From Gammaproteobacteria bacterium (GTDB lineage: Bacteria > Pseudomonadota > Gammaproteobacteria > GCA-001735895): 64,000 bases of DNA. The stretch spans positions 1 to 64,000 of the forward strand of contig JAOTYD010000018.1 of assembly GCA_029862005.1 (NCBI GenBank), read 5' to 3'. Of this stretch, positions 7,707-16,330 are shown piece by piece. The first letter of the stretch is position 1, and the number at the start of each line of letters is the position of its first letter. The notes beneath the pieces are model-generated. The model ran no database searches, was not told the origin of the DNA, and saw only the letters and a list, made by a program, of their open reading frames with translations. A program made the position numbers and the translations under genes.

Positions 7707-8981
7707 TTATGCGCTTTCAGACTCACGTTGCTCGGAAGTATTGTATGCCAGATACTTGCGTTGCGTGGCAATATGGTCCGCCACGAACTTGGCGTCGTGC
7801 CAGACACCCCAGATGAAGGAAGACGCTCGTCGTGACTGCCACGGCAATCCCAGGAAATAGACGCCGGGCTCAGTCGAAATACCGCGCTGGTGCTTCGGCC
7901 TGCCTGCTTCGTCGACCGCGTCAACCTTTAACCAGCTGTAATCGACAGTGAAGCCGGTGGCCCAGAGGATCGAGGTTATTCCAGCCTCCGCCAGGTTCAA
8001 CTCCAGTATCGGATCGGTCACGCACTGCGGGTCCGATCCGAATTCGCGAGCTTCAGGCTCCTGCGGAAGATCGAGGCCGTTGCGGGCAACATAGGCGTCG
8101 GCTTCGTCTAGCACCGACAGGGTGTTCGCATCCCCTTGCGCAAGATTGTCCGCAAGATCCGTTGCGAAGTGCATCACACCGTCTCGGAAAGATTCCGTCC
8201 GCCCAACGAGCGTCATCCCTTGCTCGGCAAAACGCCGGAAGTCGACCGTTTGACCGCCATGAGCACCGCTTACCGCGATCGTGACATGTTCCATTCCTGG
8301 CTCGAGGGCTGCGGCATCCCACTTGCCGAGCACCCCCAGCCACCAGACGAAGTCGCGCCCACGATAGCTTCGTGGAGGACGGTCATGCGGGCCGACCGAG
8401 AGGTAAACACGTTTTCCTGTACCCAGGAGCTCATCTGCAATCTGTGCCCCCGAAGAGCCTGCCCCAACCACCAGCACCGCACCCTCAGGTAACTGGTCGG
8501 GATTGCGGTAGGCGTTGGAATGGATCTGCATGATGCCTGAGTCTTCAGGTACCACGGCCGGTATGACAGGGTGTTGGAATGGTCCGGTGGCGGCTACCAC
8601 GCTGCTAGCTTCGATCACGCCATTCGACGTTTCGATATGGAAGCCGGGTCGTCCAACATTCCTTTGCACTTCCTTGACCTCCACACCACAGCGGATGGGG
8701 GCAGCGATTTTTTCAGCGTAAGCAACAAAATAGTCCGCAACCCGCTCCTTGGGGGCAAAGGCATCGGGATCGACATCGGAGAACTCCATGCCCGGGAACC
8801 GATCGTGCCAGGCCGGACCATTGGCAACCAGCGAGTCCCATCTTTCCGAGCGCCAGCGTTCCGCAATTCGGTACCGCTCCAGCACGAGGTGAGGCACGCC
8901 GCAGTTGCTCAGATGCTCGCTCATGGCCAAACCGGCCTGGCCGCCGCCAACAACGAGCGTGTCTATTTTCTCAGTTGACAT
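7707..8981 (-). CDS. FAD/NAD(P)-dependent flavin-containing monooxygenase-like oxidoreductase
   Basis: A 424-residue protein with an FAD-binding GxGxxG at the N-terminus (DTLVVGGGQAGLAMSEHL), a second nucleotide-binding motif for NADPH at about 168-180 (VLVVGAGSSGAQIADELL) and ATGFTVDYSWL near the C-terminus. This is the CzcO/FMO (COG2072) arrangement used by N-oxygenating and Baeyer-Villiger enzymes. AGGA precedes ATG 8981. It heads the minus-strand run towards ridA-like and DUF1028 genes and is divergent from the TMADH-like gene, with 448 bases between. An amine or amino-acid derivative is a reasonable substrate guess from context, but this is not shown. Confidence 0.82.
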   Translation of the reverse strand: MSTEKIDTLVVGGGQAGLAMSEHLSNCGVPHLVLERYRIAERWRSERWDSLVANGPAWHDRFPGMEFSDVDPDAFAPKERVADYFVAYAEKIAAPIRCGVEVKEVQRNVGRPGFHIETSNGVIEASSVVAATGPFQHPVIPAVVPEDSGIMQIHSNAYRNPDQLPEGAVLVVGAGSSGAQIADELLGTGKRVYLSVGPHDRPPRSYRGRDFVWWLGVLGKWDAAALEPGMEHVTIAVSGAHGGQTVDFRRFAEQGMTLVGRTESFRDGVMHFATDLADNLAQGDANTLSVLDEADAYVARNGLDLPQEPEAREFGSDPQCVTDPILELNLAEAGITSILWATGFTVDYSWLKVDAVDEAGRPKHQRGISTEPGVYFLGLPWQSRRASSFIWGVWHDAKFVADHIATQRKYLAYNTSEQRESESA

Positions 8982-9429
8982 ATCTGGGTCCTTTTATGGT
9001 GATGATCGACACCGCGCAGGCAGTCTGGCTCTTAGCTTCGAGAAATTGATGCTGATCCATCACACCCCCCTGCGTCTAAATCGGCCCAATATTATGAATG
9101 CTTGACGTCAAATAAAGTATTCTTTTTTCAACAATTGATTTTATAAAATCAATCCAAATCCAATCAATCATCGGAATTTAATTCAAAATTAATTAAGTCA
9201 GATATACGCAAATAATAATTTACATGCACCAGAAATCACCTCACACTTGTTCTCTATCGCTGATACATGTGCGCACGAAAGAAGCAGCGAATTAACCGAA
9301 GATTATCATGCCAATCCACAAGCAAACCATTGTCTTCGAAAGTTTTCTGCAATGCCGCAACCAACAAAATTACAACAACAAAATTCTGGGTAGGGGTAAT
9401 TTGTAGCCACGCCACAGGGGAGGGGGCCA
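8982..9429. promoter_or_regulatory. 448-bp AT-rich divergent intergenic region
   Basis: No credible gene is seen here. From about 9100 to 9220 the sequence is much richer in A and T than its surroundings, and it separates the FMO-type gene (minus) from the TMADH-like gene (plus), so promoters for both should lie here. It holds the palindrome at 9134-9153 listed separately, and the strong purine-rich ribosome binding site AGGGGAGGGGG just before ATG 9430. Confidence 0.6.
9134..9153. promoter_or_regulatory. 20-bp perfect palindrome, possible operator
   Basis: ATTGATTTTATAAAATCAAT is a perfect 20-base palindrome in the divergent control region. It contains TTGAT and ATCAA half-sites as in FNR boxes, but their spacing (8 bases) is longer than the usual 4, so it is not a standard FNR site. 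It may be an operator for the TMADH-like or FMO-type gene. Confidence 0.4.
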
Positions 9430-11499
9430 ATGAGTAGAGACCCACGTTACGATATTTTGTTTGAGCCGGTCGCCATCGGACCGGTGACTGCCAAGAACCG
9501 TTTTTACCAGGTACCGCACTGCAATGGTGGCGGCTACCGGGATCCATCGTCGGCAGCGGCGATGCGCGGGATCAAGGCCGAGGGCGGTTGGGCCGTTATA
9601 TTTACCGAGCAGACCGAAATGCACCATACCTCGGAAATCGCGCCCTATATCGAGCTACGCCTGTGGGACGATGATGATATACCGGTACTCGCCAGAATGG
9701 CCGATGCGATTCACGAACACAATGCCCTGGCCGGCACCCAGTTGACCTATGCGGGTGTCAACGGTCCCAATCTCTATACCAAGGAGATCCCGCTGGCGCC
9801 GAGCGCGATGCCGATCCGGACTTACACCGCGGACCCGGTGAGCGCGCGTGCGATGACGAAAAAAGATATTCGCGATCTGCGCCGCTGGCACCGCAACGCC
9901 TGCCTGCGTGCAAAAACGGCGGGTATCGATCTGATTTGCCTCTACGCCGCGCACGGGCATGGCGTGTTTCAGCATTTCTTATCGACCGCCACCAATCAGC
10001 GCAGCGACGAGTATGGTGGCAGCCTGGAAAATCGAGCACGGCTGATGCGCGAGTTAATCGAGGAATGCAAGGACGCGGTCGGCGACAGTTGTGGTATTAC
10101 GCTGCGACTGTCGCTCGATGAAACCCTCGGCGAACTCGGCTTTGCCAACAATGAGGTGCGCGAATTGATCGAAATGCACGCCGAGCTACCAGACCTGTGG
10201 GATCTCGCGCATGGCACCTGGGCGGATTGTTCCGGACCATCACGTTTCAAGGAAGAAGCGGCACAGCAGTCACTGGTCGAAGGTATCAAGGCTTTGACGC
10301 CAAAGCCCGTGGTCGGTGTCGGCCGCTTCACATCACCCGATGTGATGCTCAAGCAGGTCAAGTCCGGAATTCTCGATTTCATTGGCTGTGCACGACCCTC
10401 GATCGCCGATCCCTATATTCCGCGTAAAATCGATGAAGGTCGTATCGAAGATATTCGCGAATGCATCGGCTGCAATATCTGCATCGCCGGCGACATGACC
10501 ATGTCGATTTCACGCTGTACGCAAAACCCGACCTTCATGGAGGAATGGCGCAAGGGCTGGCACCCGGAACGTATCGACGGCAAGGGTGCCAGCGAAACAG
10601 TGCTCATTGTCGGCGCAGGGCCCGCGGGTCTCGAAGCTGCGCGCGCCCTCGGCATGCGCGGTTACCAAGTAGTGCTGGCTGAAGCCAAAACTGAATTAGG
10701 TGGACGAGTTGCGCGTGAGCGCCATTTGCCCGGCCTGTCGGCCTGGGGGCGAGTTGCCGACTACCGCGAATATCAATTGGGCCAAATGCCCAACGTTGAT
10801 ATTTACCTCGACAATGAACTCGCTGCCGATGACATTCTCGAGTTTGGATTCGAGCACGTGGTGCTGGCAACCGGGTCTCACTGGCGCACCGATGGCGTAT
10901 CAAGACACCATGTATTGCCGTTGCCAAACGACGGCTCGCTGGCCGTGCATACCCCGGATGATTTAATGGATGGCGAGGTTCTGACCGGAGAGGTGGTTAT
11001 ATTCGACGACGATCACTATTACATGGGGGGTGTGATCGCCGAATTGCTAGTCGAGCAAGGTGCCAGGGTCACGCTGATTTCGCCGGCCGCCTATGTCTCG
11101 GCCTGGACCAACAATACGCTGGAACAGGGCGCGATTCATACTCGTCTGGTCGAACTCGGGGTCGATATCATTCTAAATCGGGCAGTCAGCAAGATCGAAG
11201 GTGGCCAGGTGTTTAGTGAGTGCGTATATTCGCGAAAAATCGAATCGCATTCGGCGGATCACGTCGCCATGGTCGCGTCGCGCCAGGGAAACGATGTGTT
11301 ATGGCGGAAACTCAGCAAGCGCGAAGCGGAATGGGAATCGCATGGCATTAAATCGATCAAGTTGATCGGCGATGCCGAATCGCCGGCGCCAATCGCCTGG
11401 GCGACTTATGCCGGGCACCGCTATGCGCGTGAACTGGATATGCCCGATATCGGTGATGACCTGCCATTTCGACGCGAAGTTACACAACTGAAAGAATGA
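9430..11499 (+). CDS. Trimethylamine/dimethylamine dehydrogenase-like iron-sulfur flavoprotein
   Basis: A 689-residue three-domain enzyme. Residues about 1-350 form an Old-Yellow-Enzyme-type TIM barrel (KNRFYQVPHCNGGGYRDPSS; NQRSDEYGGSLENRARLMRE; PKPVVGVGRFTSPDVMLKQV). The 4Fe-4S cluster motif CIGCNICI plus a further Cys lies at about 345-365. An ADP/NAD-type Rossmann motif, VLIVGAGPAGLEAARALG, is at about 387-404. The whole layout follows trimethylamine dehydrogenase, including GWHPER after the cluster and IKSIKLIGDAESPAPIAWAT at the end. The Cys of VPHC sits where TMADH attaches FMN covalently. Relatives act on trimethylamine, dimethylamine, dimethylglycine or betaines, so the exact N-methyl substrate is open. 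The pot-type transporter lies downstream. A very strong ribosome binding site is present. Confidence 0.85.
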   Translation: MSRDPRYDILFEPVAIGPVTAKNRFYQVPHCNGGGYRDPSSAAAMRGIKAEGGWAVIFTEQTEMHHTSEIAPYIELRLWDDDDIPVLARMADAIHEHNALAGTQLTYAGVNGPNLYTKEIPLAPSAMPIRTYTADPVSARAMTKKDIRDLRRWHRNACLRAKTAGIDLICLYAAHGHGVFQHFLSTATNQRSDEYGGSLENRARLMRELIEECKDAVGDSCGITLRLSLDETLGELGFANNEVRELIEMHAELPDLWDLAHGTWADCSGPSRFKEEAAQQSLVEGIKALTPKPVVGVGRFTSPDVMLKQVKSGILDFIGCARPSIADPYIPRKIDEGRIEDIRECIGCNICIAGDMTMSISRCTQNPTFMEEWRKGWHPERIDGKGASETVLIVGAGPAGLEAARALGMRGYQVVLAEAKTELGGRVARERHLPGLSAWGRVADYREYQLGQMPNVDIYLDNELAADDILEFGFEHVVLATGSHWRTDGVSRHHVLPLPNDGSLAVHTPDDLMDGEVLTGEVVIFDDDHYYMGGVIAELLVEQGARVTLISPAAYVSAWTNNTLEQGAIHTRLVELGVDIILNRAVSKIEGGQVFSECVYSRKIESHSADHVAMVASRQGNDVLWRKLSKREAEWESHGIKSIKLIGDAESPAPIAWATYAGHRYARELDMPDIGDDLPFRREVTQLKE

Positions 11500-11516
11500 A
11501 ACCTGAGGAGATTTAC

Positions 11517-11546
11517 ATGAAACCGGTCAAGCCAGGTGGAGGATAG
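11517..11546 (+). CDS. Possible nine-residue micro-ORF (MKPVKPGGG)
   Basis: An ATG-to-TAG frame of nine codons encodes MKPVKPGGG. It begins 17 bases after the TMADH-like stop, and GAGGAG lies 6 bases before the ATG, a better ribosome binding site than many genes in this window have. The stop TAG is followed at once by an in-register TAA. It may be a leader or short peptide, or the remnant of a longer gene; no similarity is claimed. Confidence 0.35.
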   Translation: MKPVKPGGG

Positions 11547-11927
11547 TAAGTAGAAACGCTATGCCTGGCACGGGGTAGCCGTGACCGTTGCAGGCCTCGC
11601 AACGCGAGGCTCGTTTGCGATTGATGAAATGTCGGGGGTATCGAGACCGATCGTCGAATATGGATGCCCCGCCCTCATCGCGACATCATTTCGGGTTTGG
11701 CCGATTCACATAAAATCATTAGTCGAATCCGGATCGTAGAAGTTAATCCACTTGATCTGACTGATGAAACCAGGTTCGTTTTTTATAAATTTAATCCCCT
11801 GCGTGAATAAGAAAATCCGAATCAAGCGATCGTTAATCAATGCTTTCCATTACTTTTAATCTGCGGTTTAATACCATGCAAACGGTGTGATCACAAACAT
11901 CGAATATAACCGAAGGTCGAGAGGAGC
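11547..11927. promoter_or_regulatory. Intergenic region between the TMADH-like gene and the pot operon
   Basis: No good gene is seen. A 7-base stem with AAC loop lies at 11594-11610 (GCCTCGC/GCGAGGC) without a following T-run, so it is at best a weak terminator. From about 11700 to 11910 the sequence is AT-rich. A TATAAC hexamer at 11905-11910 may be the -10 element for the pot operon, with the palindrome at 11886-11895 just upstream of it. Confidence 0.45.
11886..11895. promoter_or_regulatory. TGTGATCACA palindrome upstream of the pot operon
   Basis: A perfect 10-base palindrome 10 bases before a TATAAC candidate -10 box. The same ten bases are the core of the 20-base palindrome in front of gcdH at 23217-23236. 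It resembles two CRP half-sites (TGTGA and TCACA) placed with no spacer, so it is not a CRP site. A shared regulator is inferred. Confidence 0.45.
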
Positions 11928-12110
11928 GTGTCTGAAGTCTGCAAAACCAGCGCCGTCAGAGGGTGCAATATCGCAGTACTATTCAATAGTGCCGGTGACG
12001 CGATCGCTGCACCTGGCATAGCTTTAAGCAAATTCGCGGATCGCGAACTCGTGGAATCGGTGACACTATGTCCGCAAGTCATCGGCACCAACGAGGACAT
12101 GAAGGTATAA
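11928..12110 (+). CDS. Possible 60-residue protein coupled to potA
   Basis: A GTG-started frame of 60 codons preceded by GAGAGGAGC, a strong ribosome binding site 1-9 bases upstream (spacing short). Its TAA ends one base before the ATG of the ABC ATPase gene. I do not recognise the product; it has no signal peptide or membrane segment and two or three Cys. It may be a true small protein, a leader that couples translation to potA, or the worn end of an older gene. Confidence 0.33.
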   Translation: MSEVCKTSAVRGCNIAVLFNSAGDAIAAPGIALSKFADRELVESVTLCPQVIGTNEDMKV

Positions 12111-12111
12111 A

Positions 12112-13209
12112 ATGACTTCTGCAATTGATATTCACGGCGTTACCAAGATTTATAATCCCGCTTCGAACCAGCCGGTCAAGGCCCTCGACGATGTTTCTCT
12201 GACCATCAACGATAACGAGTTTTTCACGCTGCTCGGTCCCTCCGGCTGTGGCAAAACCACCCTGTTACGCCTGATCGCCGGCTTTGAACAGGTATCCGGT
12301 GGTGAAATCATGCTGTTCGATGACGAGATCGAAAATCTCGAACCGAATCGTCGACCGGTCAATACGGTTTTCCAGCATTACGCCCTGTTCCCGCACATGA
12401 CGGTCGCCGAAAATGTCGCTTTCGGTCTCGAGCGCCTGAAGAAACCCAAATCGGAAATCGAGGCCACGGTCGAGCAGGTGTTAACCCTGGTCAAGATGAA
12501 GCACCTGAAAGACCGCCGACCCAACCAGCTTTCCGGCGGTCAGCAACAGCGGGTTGCCCTGGCTCGCGCACTGGCGCCAAGCCCGCAAGTATTGCTACTG
12601 GACGAGCCGCTCTCGGCCCTCGACCTGAAGCTTCGTCAGGCGATGCGCGAAGAGCTCAAACAGCTACAGAAAGAGACCGGCATAACCTTCGTCTTTGTCA
12701 CCCACGACCAGGAAGAAGCCCTCGCAATGAGTGACCGGATCGCGGTCATGTCCGATGGTGAGGTTCAGCAGATCGGAGGACCGACCGATATCTACGAGCA
12801 TCCGGTCAACCGCTTCGTCGCGGATTTCATCGGCGATACTAACTTTCTGGATGGTGTGATTGAGAGTCTTAACGATGATCTGGTGACCTGCAGAATTGGA
12901 TCGAACAGCATGTTCGAGGCCGAAAACAGCGGTGGTCACAAGGTCGGTGACCAGGTTACGCTATTTCTGCGACCCGAGAAAATCAGCCTGTCGGCACTGG
13001 ACGATTCCAACGGCTCCAGTACTCGGCCCGGCAAGGTAGCGAACATGGTCTACCTGGGTAACCAGGCAGCCTACACCGTGGACATGGGCGACGGCATCGA
13101 ACTGACCGCCCAGGCGCGCCCGCGAGAGGACGGTAACCTGCCTTTCGCGATCGGCGACCCGCTCGCCGTTGGATTCTCGGCACGGGCATTGCGGGTATTG
13201 GCCCAGTGA
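12112..13209 (+). CDS. potA: Spermidine/putrescine ABC transporter ATP-binding protein
   Basis: A 365-residue ABC ATPase: Walker A GPSGCGKTT at about 41-49, Q-loop FQHYALFPHMTV, signature LSGGQQQRVALARAL at about 140-154, Walker B LLLDEPLSALD, and switch His in VFVTHDQEEA. The C-terminal part from about 245 is a TOBE-type regulatory domain. This is the PotA/PotG type that energises import of polyamines. It overlaps the next gene by 4 bases (GTGA), so the subunits are translationally coupled. PotA (spermidine-preferring) and PotG (putrescine) cannot be told apart with certainty from sequence alone. Confidence 0.92.
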   Translation: MTSAIDIHGVTKIYNPASNQPVKALDDVSLTINDNEFFTLLGPSGCGKTTLLRLIAGFEQVSGGEIMLFDDEIENLEPNRRPVNTVFQHYALFPHMTVAENVAFGLERLKKPKSEIEATVEQVLTLVKMKHLKDRRPNQLSGGQQQRVALARALAPSPQVLLLDEPLSALDLKLRQAMREELKQLQKETGITFVFVTHDQEEALAMSDRIAVMSDGEVQQIGGPTDIYEHPVNRFVADFIGDTNFLDGVIESLNDDLVTCRIGSNSMFEAENSGGHKVGDQVTLFLRPEKISLSALDDSNGSSTRPGKVANMVYLGNQAAYTVDMGDGIELTAQARPREDGNLPFAIGDPLAVGFSARALRVLAQ

Positions 13210-14108
13210 GTAACTGGTTACCCAAAAGTGCCGCCGGTAAGCGCTGGCTGGGTCTCGCACCGAGTTATTTCGTGATCGGCATATTTATGCTGGTACCGAT
13301 GATCATCATGGGCGTGTTTTCCTTTCTGGAACCCAATCCCTATGGCGGCGTCAAGCCGGTAGGGTCGCTGGCCGCCTACATCAAACTCTTTTTCGAATAC
13401 GACCTGGAAGACCAGCTGGTCTTCAATCCCGGTTATATCAACATCATATTACGCTCCTTCCAGTTATCCTTCGGTGCGACGCTGCTGTGCCTGATTTTCG
13501 GTTTCCCGGTGGCTTATTTCATCACGCTGCAGCCCGAAAACCGACGCAATTTTTACATTTACCTCGTCACTATCCCGTTCTGGACCAACCTGCTGATCCG
13601 CACCTTTGCCTGGATCATTATCCTCGGCCGCGGCGGCGTGATCGAGACACCCCTGCTCGCGACTGGCATCATCGAGGATTCATTGCGCATGATGTATACG
13701 GACGGCGCCATCGCCATCGGCCTGACCTACAGTTACCTGCCGCTAATGGTATTACCCATCTATGCCAGCCTGGAAAAACTCGATTTCCGATTGCTGGAAG
13801 CCGCCAGCGATCTGTACGCCAACCGCCTCGAAGTCATGACCAAGGTCGTTATTCCGTTGTGCAAGCCCGGTATTATTGCCGGTTGTATCCTGGTGTTCAT
13901 CCCTTGTCTCGGCGCGTTCATTGCGCCGAACCTGCTGGGCGGGGGCAAGAAGCTGATGCTCGGCAGCCTGGTCCAGTTTCAGTTTGCATCGGCGCGCAAC
14001 TGGCCTTTTGGTGCGGCCTTGTCCATGTTGTTGCTGTCCGCCGTGGTTGTCATGCTGATTTTCTACGCCAGGTCGGCCAAAAAAAGAGCAGCCATGGAAG
14101 GGGCATGA
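13206..14108 (+). CDS. potB: Polyamine ABC transporter permease, PotB type
   Basis: A 300-residue inner-membrane protein with about six membrane segments and the permease EAA-loop (LEAASDLYANRLEVMTKVVI, followed by PLCKPGIIAG) that docks on the ATPase. It starts with GTG overlapping the potA stop. The N-terminal segment LGLAPSYFVIGIFMLVPMII is the usual first helix of PotB/PotH. It ends overlapping the next start region. Confidence 0.9.
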   Translation: MSNWLPKSAAGKRWLGLAPSYFVIGIFMLVPMIIMGVFSFLEPNPYGGVKPVGSLAAYIKLFFEYDLEDQLVFNPGYINIILRSFQLSFGATLLCLIFGFPVAYFITLQPENRRNFYIYLVTIPFWTNLLIRTFAWIIILGRGGVIETPLLATGIIEDSLRMMYTDGAIAIGLTYSYLPLMVLPIYASLEKLDFRLLEAASDLYANRLEVMTKVVIPLCKPGIIAGCILVFIPCLGAFIAPNLLGGGKKLMLGSLVQFQFASARNWPFGAALSMLLLSAVVVMLIFYARSAKKRAAMEGA

Positions 14109-14110
14109 TC

Positions 14111-14956
14111 ATGAGTGAACAAATGCAGCAGTCATCAACCCCACGTGCGCGCAAGAAGATGCTGCCCGTAGGCCACTATCGCGGGCTCGGTGGCTGGACA
14201 ATTTTTTTCTTCATCTTTCTTTACCTGCCCATCGTCGTACTGATCTTCTATTCGTTCAACGCCAACCGCATGGTGATGAACTGGGGCGGATTTGGACTCG
14301 ACTGGTACGTGAAGGCGTTTCACAACGCGGATATTCAAAAAGCGGTATGGAACTCCCTTATCGTCGCCACGGTGTCGACGATTTTTGCAACGGCGATCGC
14401 TACCATCGGCGCGCTGGTGCTGGCCAGGGGTGGAAATTTCCGCGGCAAGACAGTTTCGCTCGGACTGATTACGCTACCACTGATGGTGCCGGAAATCGTG
14501 ACCGCCGTGGCGGTACTGATATTCTTTTCTGCGATTGGCCTGAACTGGGGATTGGGCAATGTCATCATTGCCCATGTCACCTTCTGTATTCCATTTGCCT
14601 TCATGCCGATTCGAGCGCGACTCGAAGGTATGGATACGTCGCTGGAGCAGGCCGCGCGTGATCTTTACGCTTCGGAATGGGAAACATTCCGTTACGTCAC
14701 CGTGCCGTTGCTGATGCCGGGCATCGTCGCTGGTGCCATGCTGGCTTTCGTGATTTCCATGGATGACTTTATTATCACGCTGATGGTGGGCGGTGCCGGT
14801 TCGACCACCTTGCCGGTCTATATCTATTCGATGATCCGCCGTGGCCTGACCCCGGAGATCAATGCGGTCTCGACTGTATTGCTACTTGTCTCGATCGCCA
14901 TCGTTACGGCATACTGGGTCGTTTCGAAAAAGACACAGACGAATACTGTGCACTAA
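14111..14956 (+). CDS. potC: Polyamine ABC transporter permease, PotC type
   Basis: A 281-residue second permease, with about six membrane segments and the EAA loop EQAARDLYASEWETFRYVTV near 180-199, followed by PLLMPGIVAGAMLAF. I choose ATG 14111 because GGAAGGGG lies 8 bases upstream; an ATG at 14105, overlapping the potB stop, would add only two residues. It pairs with PotB to form the membrane channel of the polyamine importer. Confidence 0.9.
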   Translation: MSEQMQQSSTPRARKKMLPVGHYRGLGGWTIFFFIFLYLPIVVLIFYSFNANRMVMNWGGFGLDWYVKAFHNADIQKAVWNSLIVATVSTIFATAIATIGALVLARGGNFRGKTVSLGLITLPLMVPEIVTAVAVLIFFSAIGLNWGLGNVIIAHVTFCIPFAFMPIRARLEGMDTSLEQAARDLYASEWETFRYVTVPLLMPGIVAGAMLAFVISMDDFIITLMVGGAGSTTLPVYIYSMIRRGLTPEINAVSTVLLLVSIAIVTAYWVVSKKTQTNTVH

Positions 14957-15004
14957 TCCTGGTTTTATCGCCATAACCAAATGTACCAACTGGAGGAAAC
15001 TCAA

Positions 15005-16033
15005 ATGAAACGTGTAGTAACCCTTTTCGCCGCGGCCGCTGCGATGCTGATCTCGGGATTGGCACAGGCTTCGGGCGAGCTATTTATCTATAACTGGACG
15101 GAATACACCCCGCCCGAACTCATCGCCAAGTTCGAGAAGGAAACCGGTATCAAGGTTTCCGTGGACACTTACGATTCCAACGAAACCCTGCTGGCTAAAC
15201 TTCAGGCCGGTGCCACCGGATACGACATCGTCGTACCCAGCCAGAACTTTGTTCCGATCATGATCAACGAAGGCCTGATCCAGAAGGTAGGCGTTCATTC
15301 GCTACCGAACTATAAAAATTTGGAGGATCGGTGGAAAAAACCGGAATGGGATCCGGAGCAGGAGTATACAGGGCCCTGGCAGTGGGGTACGACGTCGTTC
15401 TCGTACAACAGCGAACTGTATTCCGGTAAGGGTGAGTCGCTGAAAGAATTCTTTGAGCCGTCCGGCGAACTCAATGGACGCCTGAGCGTTTTTCAGACTC
15501 CGGACGAAGTCATTAGCCTCGCCAACATCTATCTCGGCATACCGTTTTGTTCCGAAGACGCGAAGCAAATGAAAATGGTCCAGGATATGCTGGTCAAGCA
15601 GAAGGAATCCGTCGTCGCCTATAACTCTGAAACCATGAGCGACCTGCTCACCAGCGGCGAAGCCATGATGACCAACCACTGGAGCGGTTTCTCGCGGCTG
15701 GGTCGCCTGACCGGTGCGCCGATCGTCTATGCCTACCCGAAAGAAGGCGTTGTCGGCTGGTATGACAGCATGGTGGTGCCGACGAGTGCCAAGAACGTCG
15801 AAAACGCCAAGAAGTTCATGAATTTCATGATGGATCCGGTCAACATGGCTATGCTGACCGAAAACCAGGGTTATGGTGACGCCGTCAAGGGCACCGCCGC
15901 CTACTATTCGGATGAACTGAAATCTGCGCCGGAGATTAACCCGCCGTCCGATTTGAAAGTGTTTTTTGCGCCGACCTGCTCACCCAAGGCCCAGTCACTG
16001 ATCGACAAGGTTTGGACCAAGGTCATGCAGTAA
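15005..16033 (+). CDS. potD: Polyamine-binding periplasmic protein, PotD/PotF type
   Basis: A 342-residue solute-binding protein with a clear signal peptide (MKRVVTLFAAAAAMLISGLA, cut near QAS). The mature start GELFIYNWTEYTPPELIAKF is the hallmark of PotD/PotF, as is VSVDTYDSNETLLAKLQAGA and TGYDIVVPS after it. Start ATG 15005 has GGAGG before it. It delivers polyamine to PotBC. The gene is last in the operon, 48 bases after potC, and is followed by a strong terminator. Conserved Trp and Asp/Glu residues in the pocket are present, but the preference for putrescine or spermidine is not decided. Confidence 0.92.
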   Translation: MKRVVTLFAAAAAMLISGLAQASGELFIYNWTEYTPPELIAKFEKETGIKVSVDTYDSNETLLAKLQAGATGYDIVVPSQNFVPIMINEGLIQKVGVHSLPNYKNLEDRWKKPEWDPEQEYTGPWQWGTTSFSYNSELYSGKGESLKEFFEPSGELNGRLSVFQTPDEVISLANIYLGIPFCSEDAKQMKMVQDMLVKQKESVVAYNSETMSDLLTSGEAMMTNHWSGFSRLGRLTGAPIVYAYPKEGVVGWYDSMVVPTSAKNVENAKKFMNFMMDPVNMAMLTENQGYGDAVKGTAAYYSDELKSAPEINPPSDLKVFFAPTCSPKAQSLIDKVWTKVMQ

Positions 16034-16063
16034 GCAGTCTCGATACTGTTGATTACACGCCTG

Positions 16064-16097
16064 GAGCGGCGCTTTTACAAGCGCCGCTCTTTTTTTT
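16064..16097 (+). terminator. Rho-independent terminator of the pot operon
   Basis: An 11-base perfect stem (16064-16074 with 16079-16089) around the loop TTAC is followed by eight T residues. It begins 31 bases after the potD stop. Confidence 0.95.
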
Positions 16098-16330
16098 CAT
16101 CGATTTCTCGTAAAGGGCTGCAGCTAGCAATCTATTGCCGATCCGAGATTATTCGATACGATGCACCGGGGAATGTGCAAGTGGCGCAAGGGTGCTTTCC
16201 CGATGTCGACCGGAATCGTGGTTGCCGGACCTGGATAACCCGAATCGTTGATGGAGATTGATATTATTGCCGTGATCCCTGAAGATTAAATCCCGTTGTG
16301 CAATGAAAAAATAATTAAACGGAGGGATCA

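Noticed and set aside
9134-9153. FNR/Anr box
   Set aside because: The TTGAT and ATCAA halves are eight bases apart; FNR needs four.
11517-11549. Amber read-through (pyrrolysine) at the TAG of the micro-ORF, tempting beside a methylamine-type enzyme
   Set aside because: A TAA follows at once in frame, and no pyrrolysine genes are seen; the enzyme is of the flavin type that does not need pyrrolysine.
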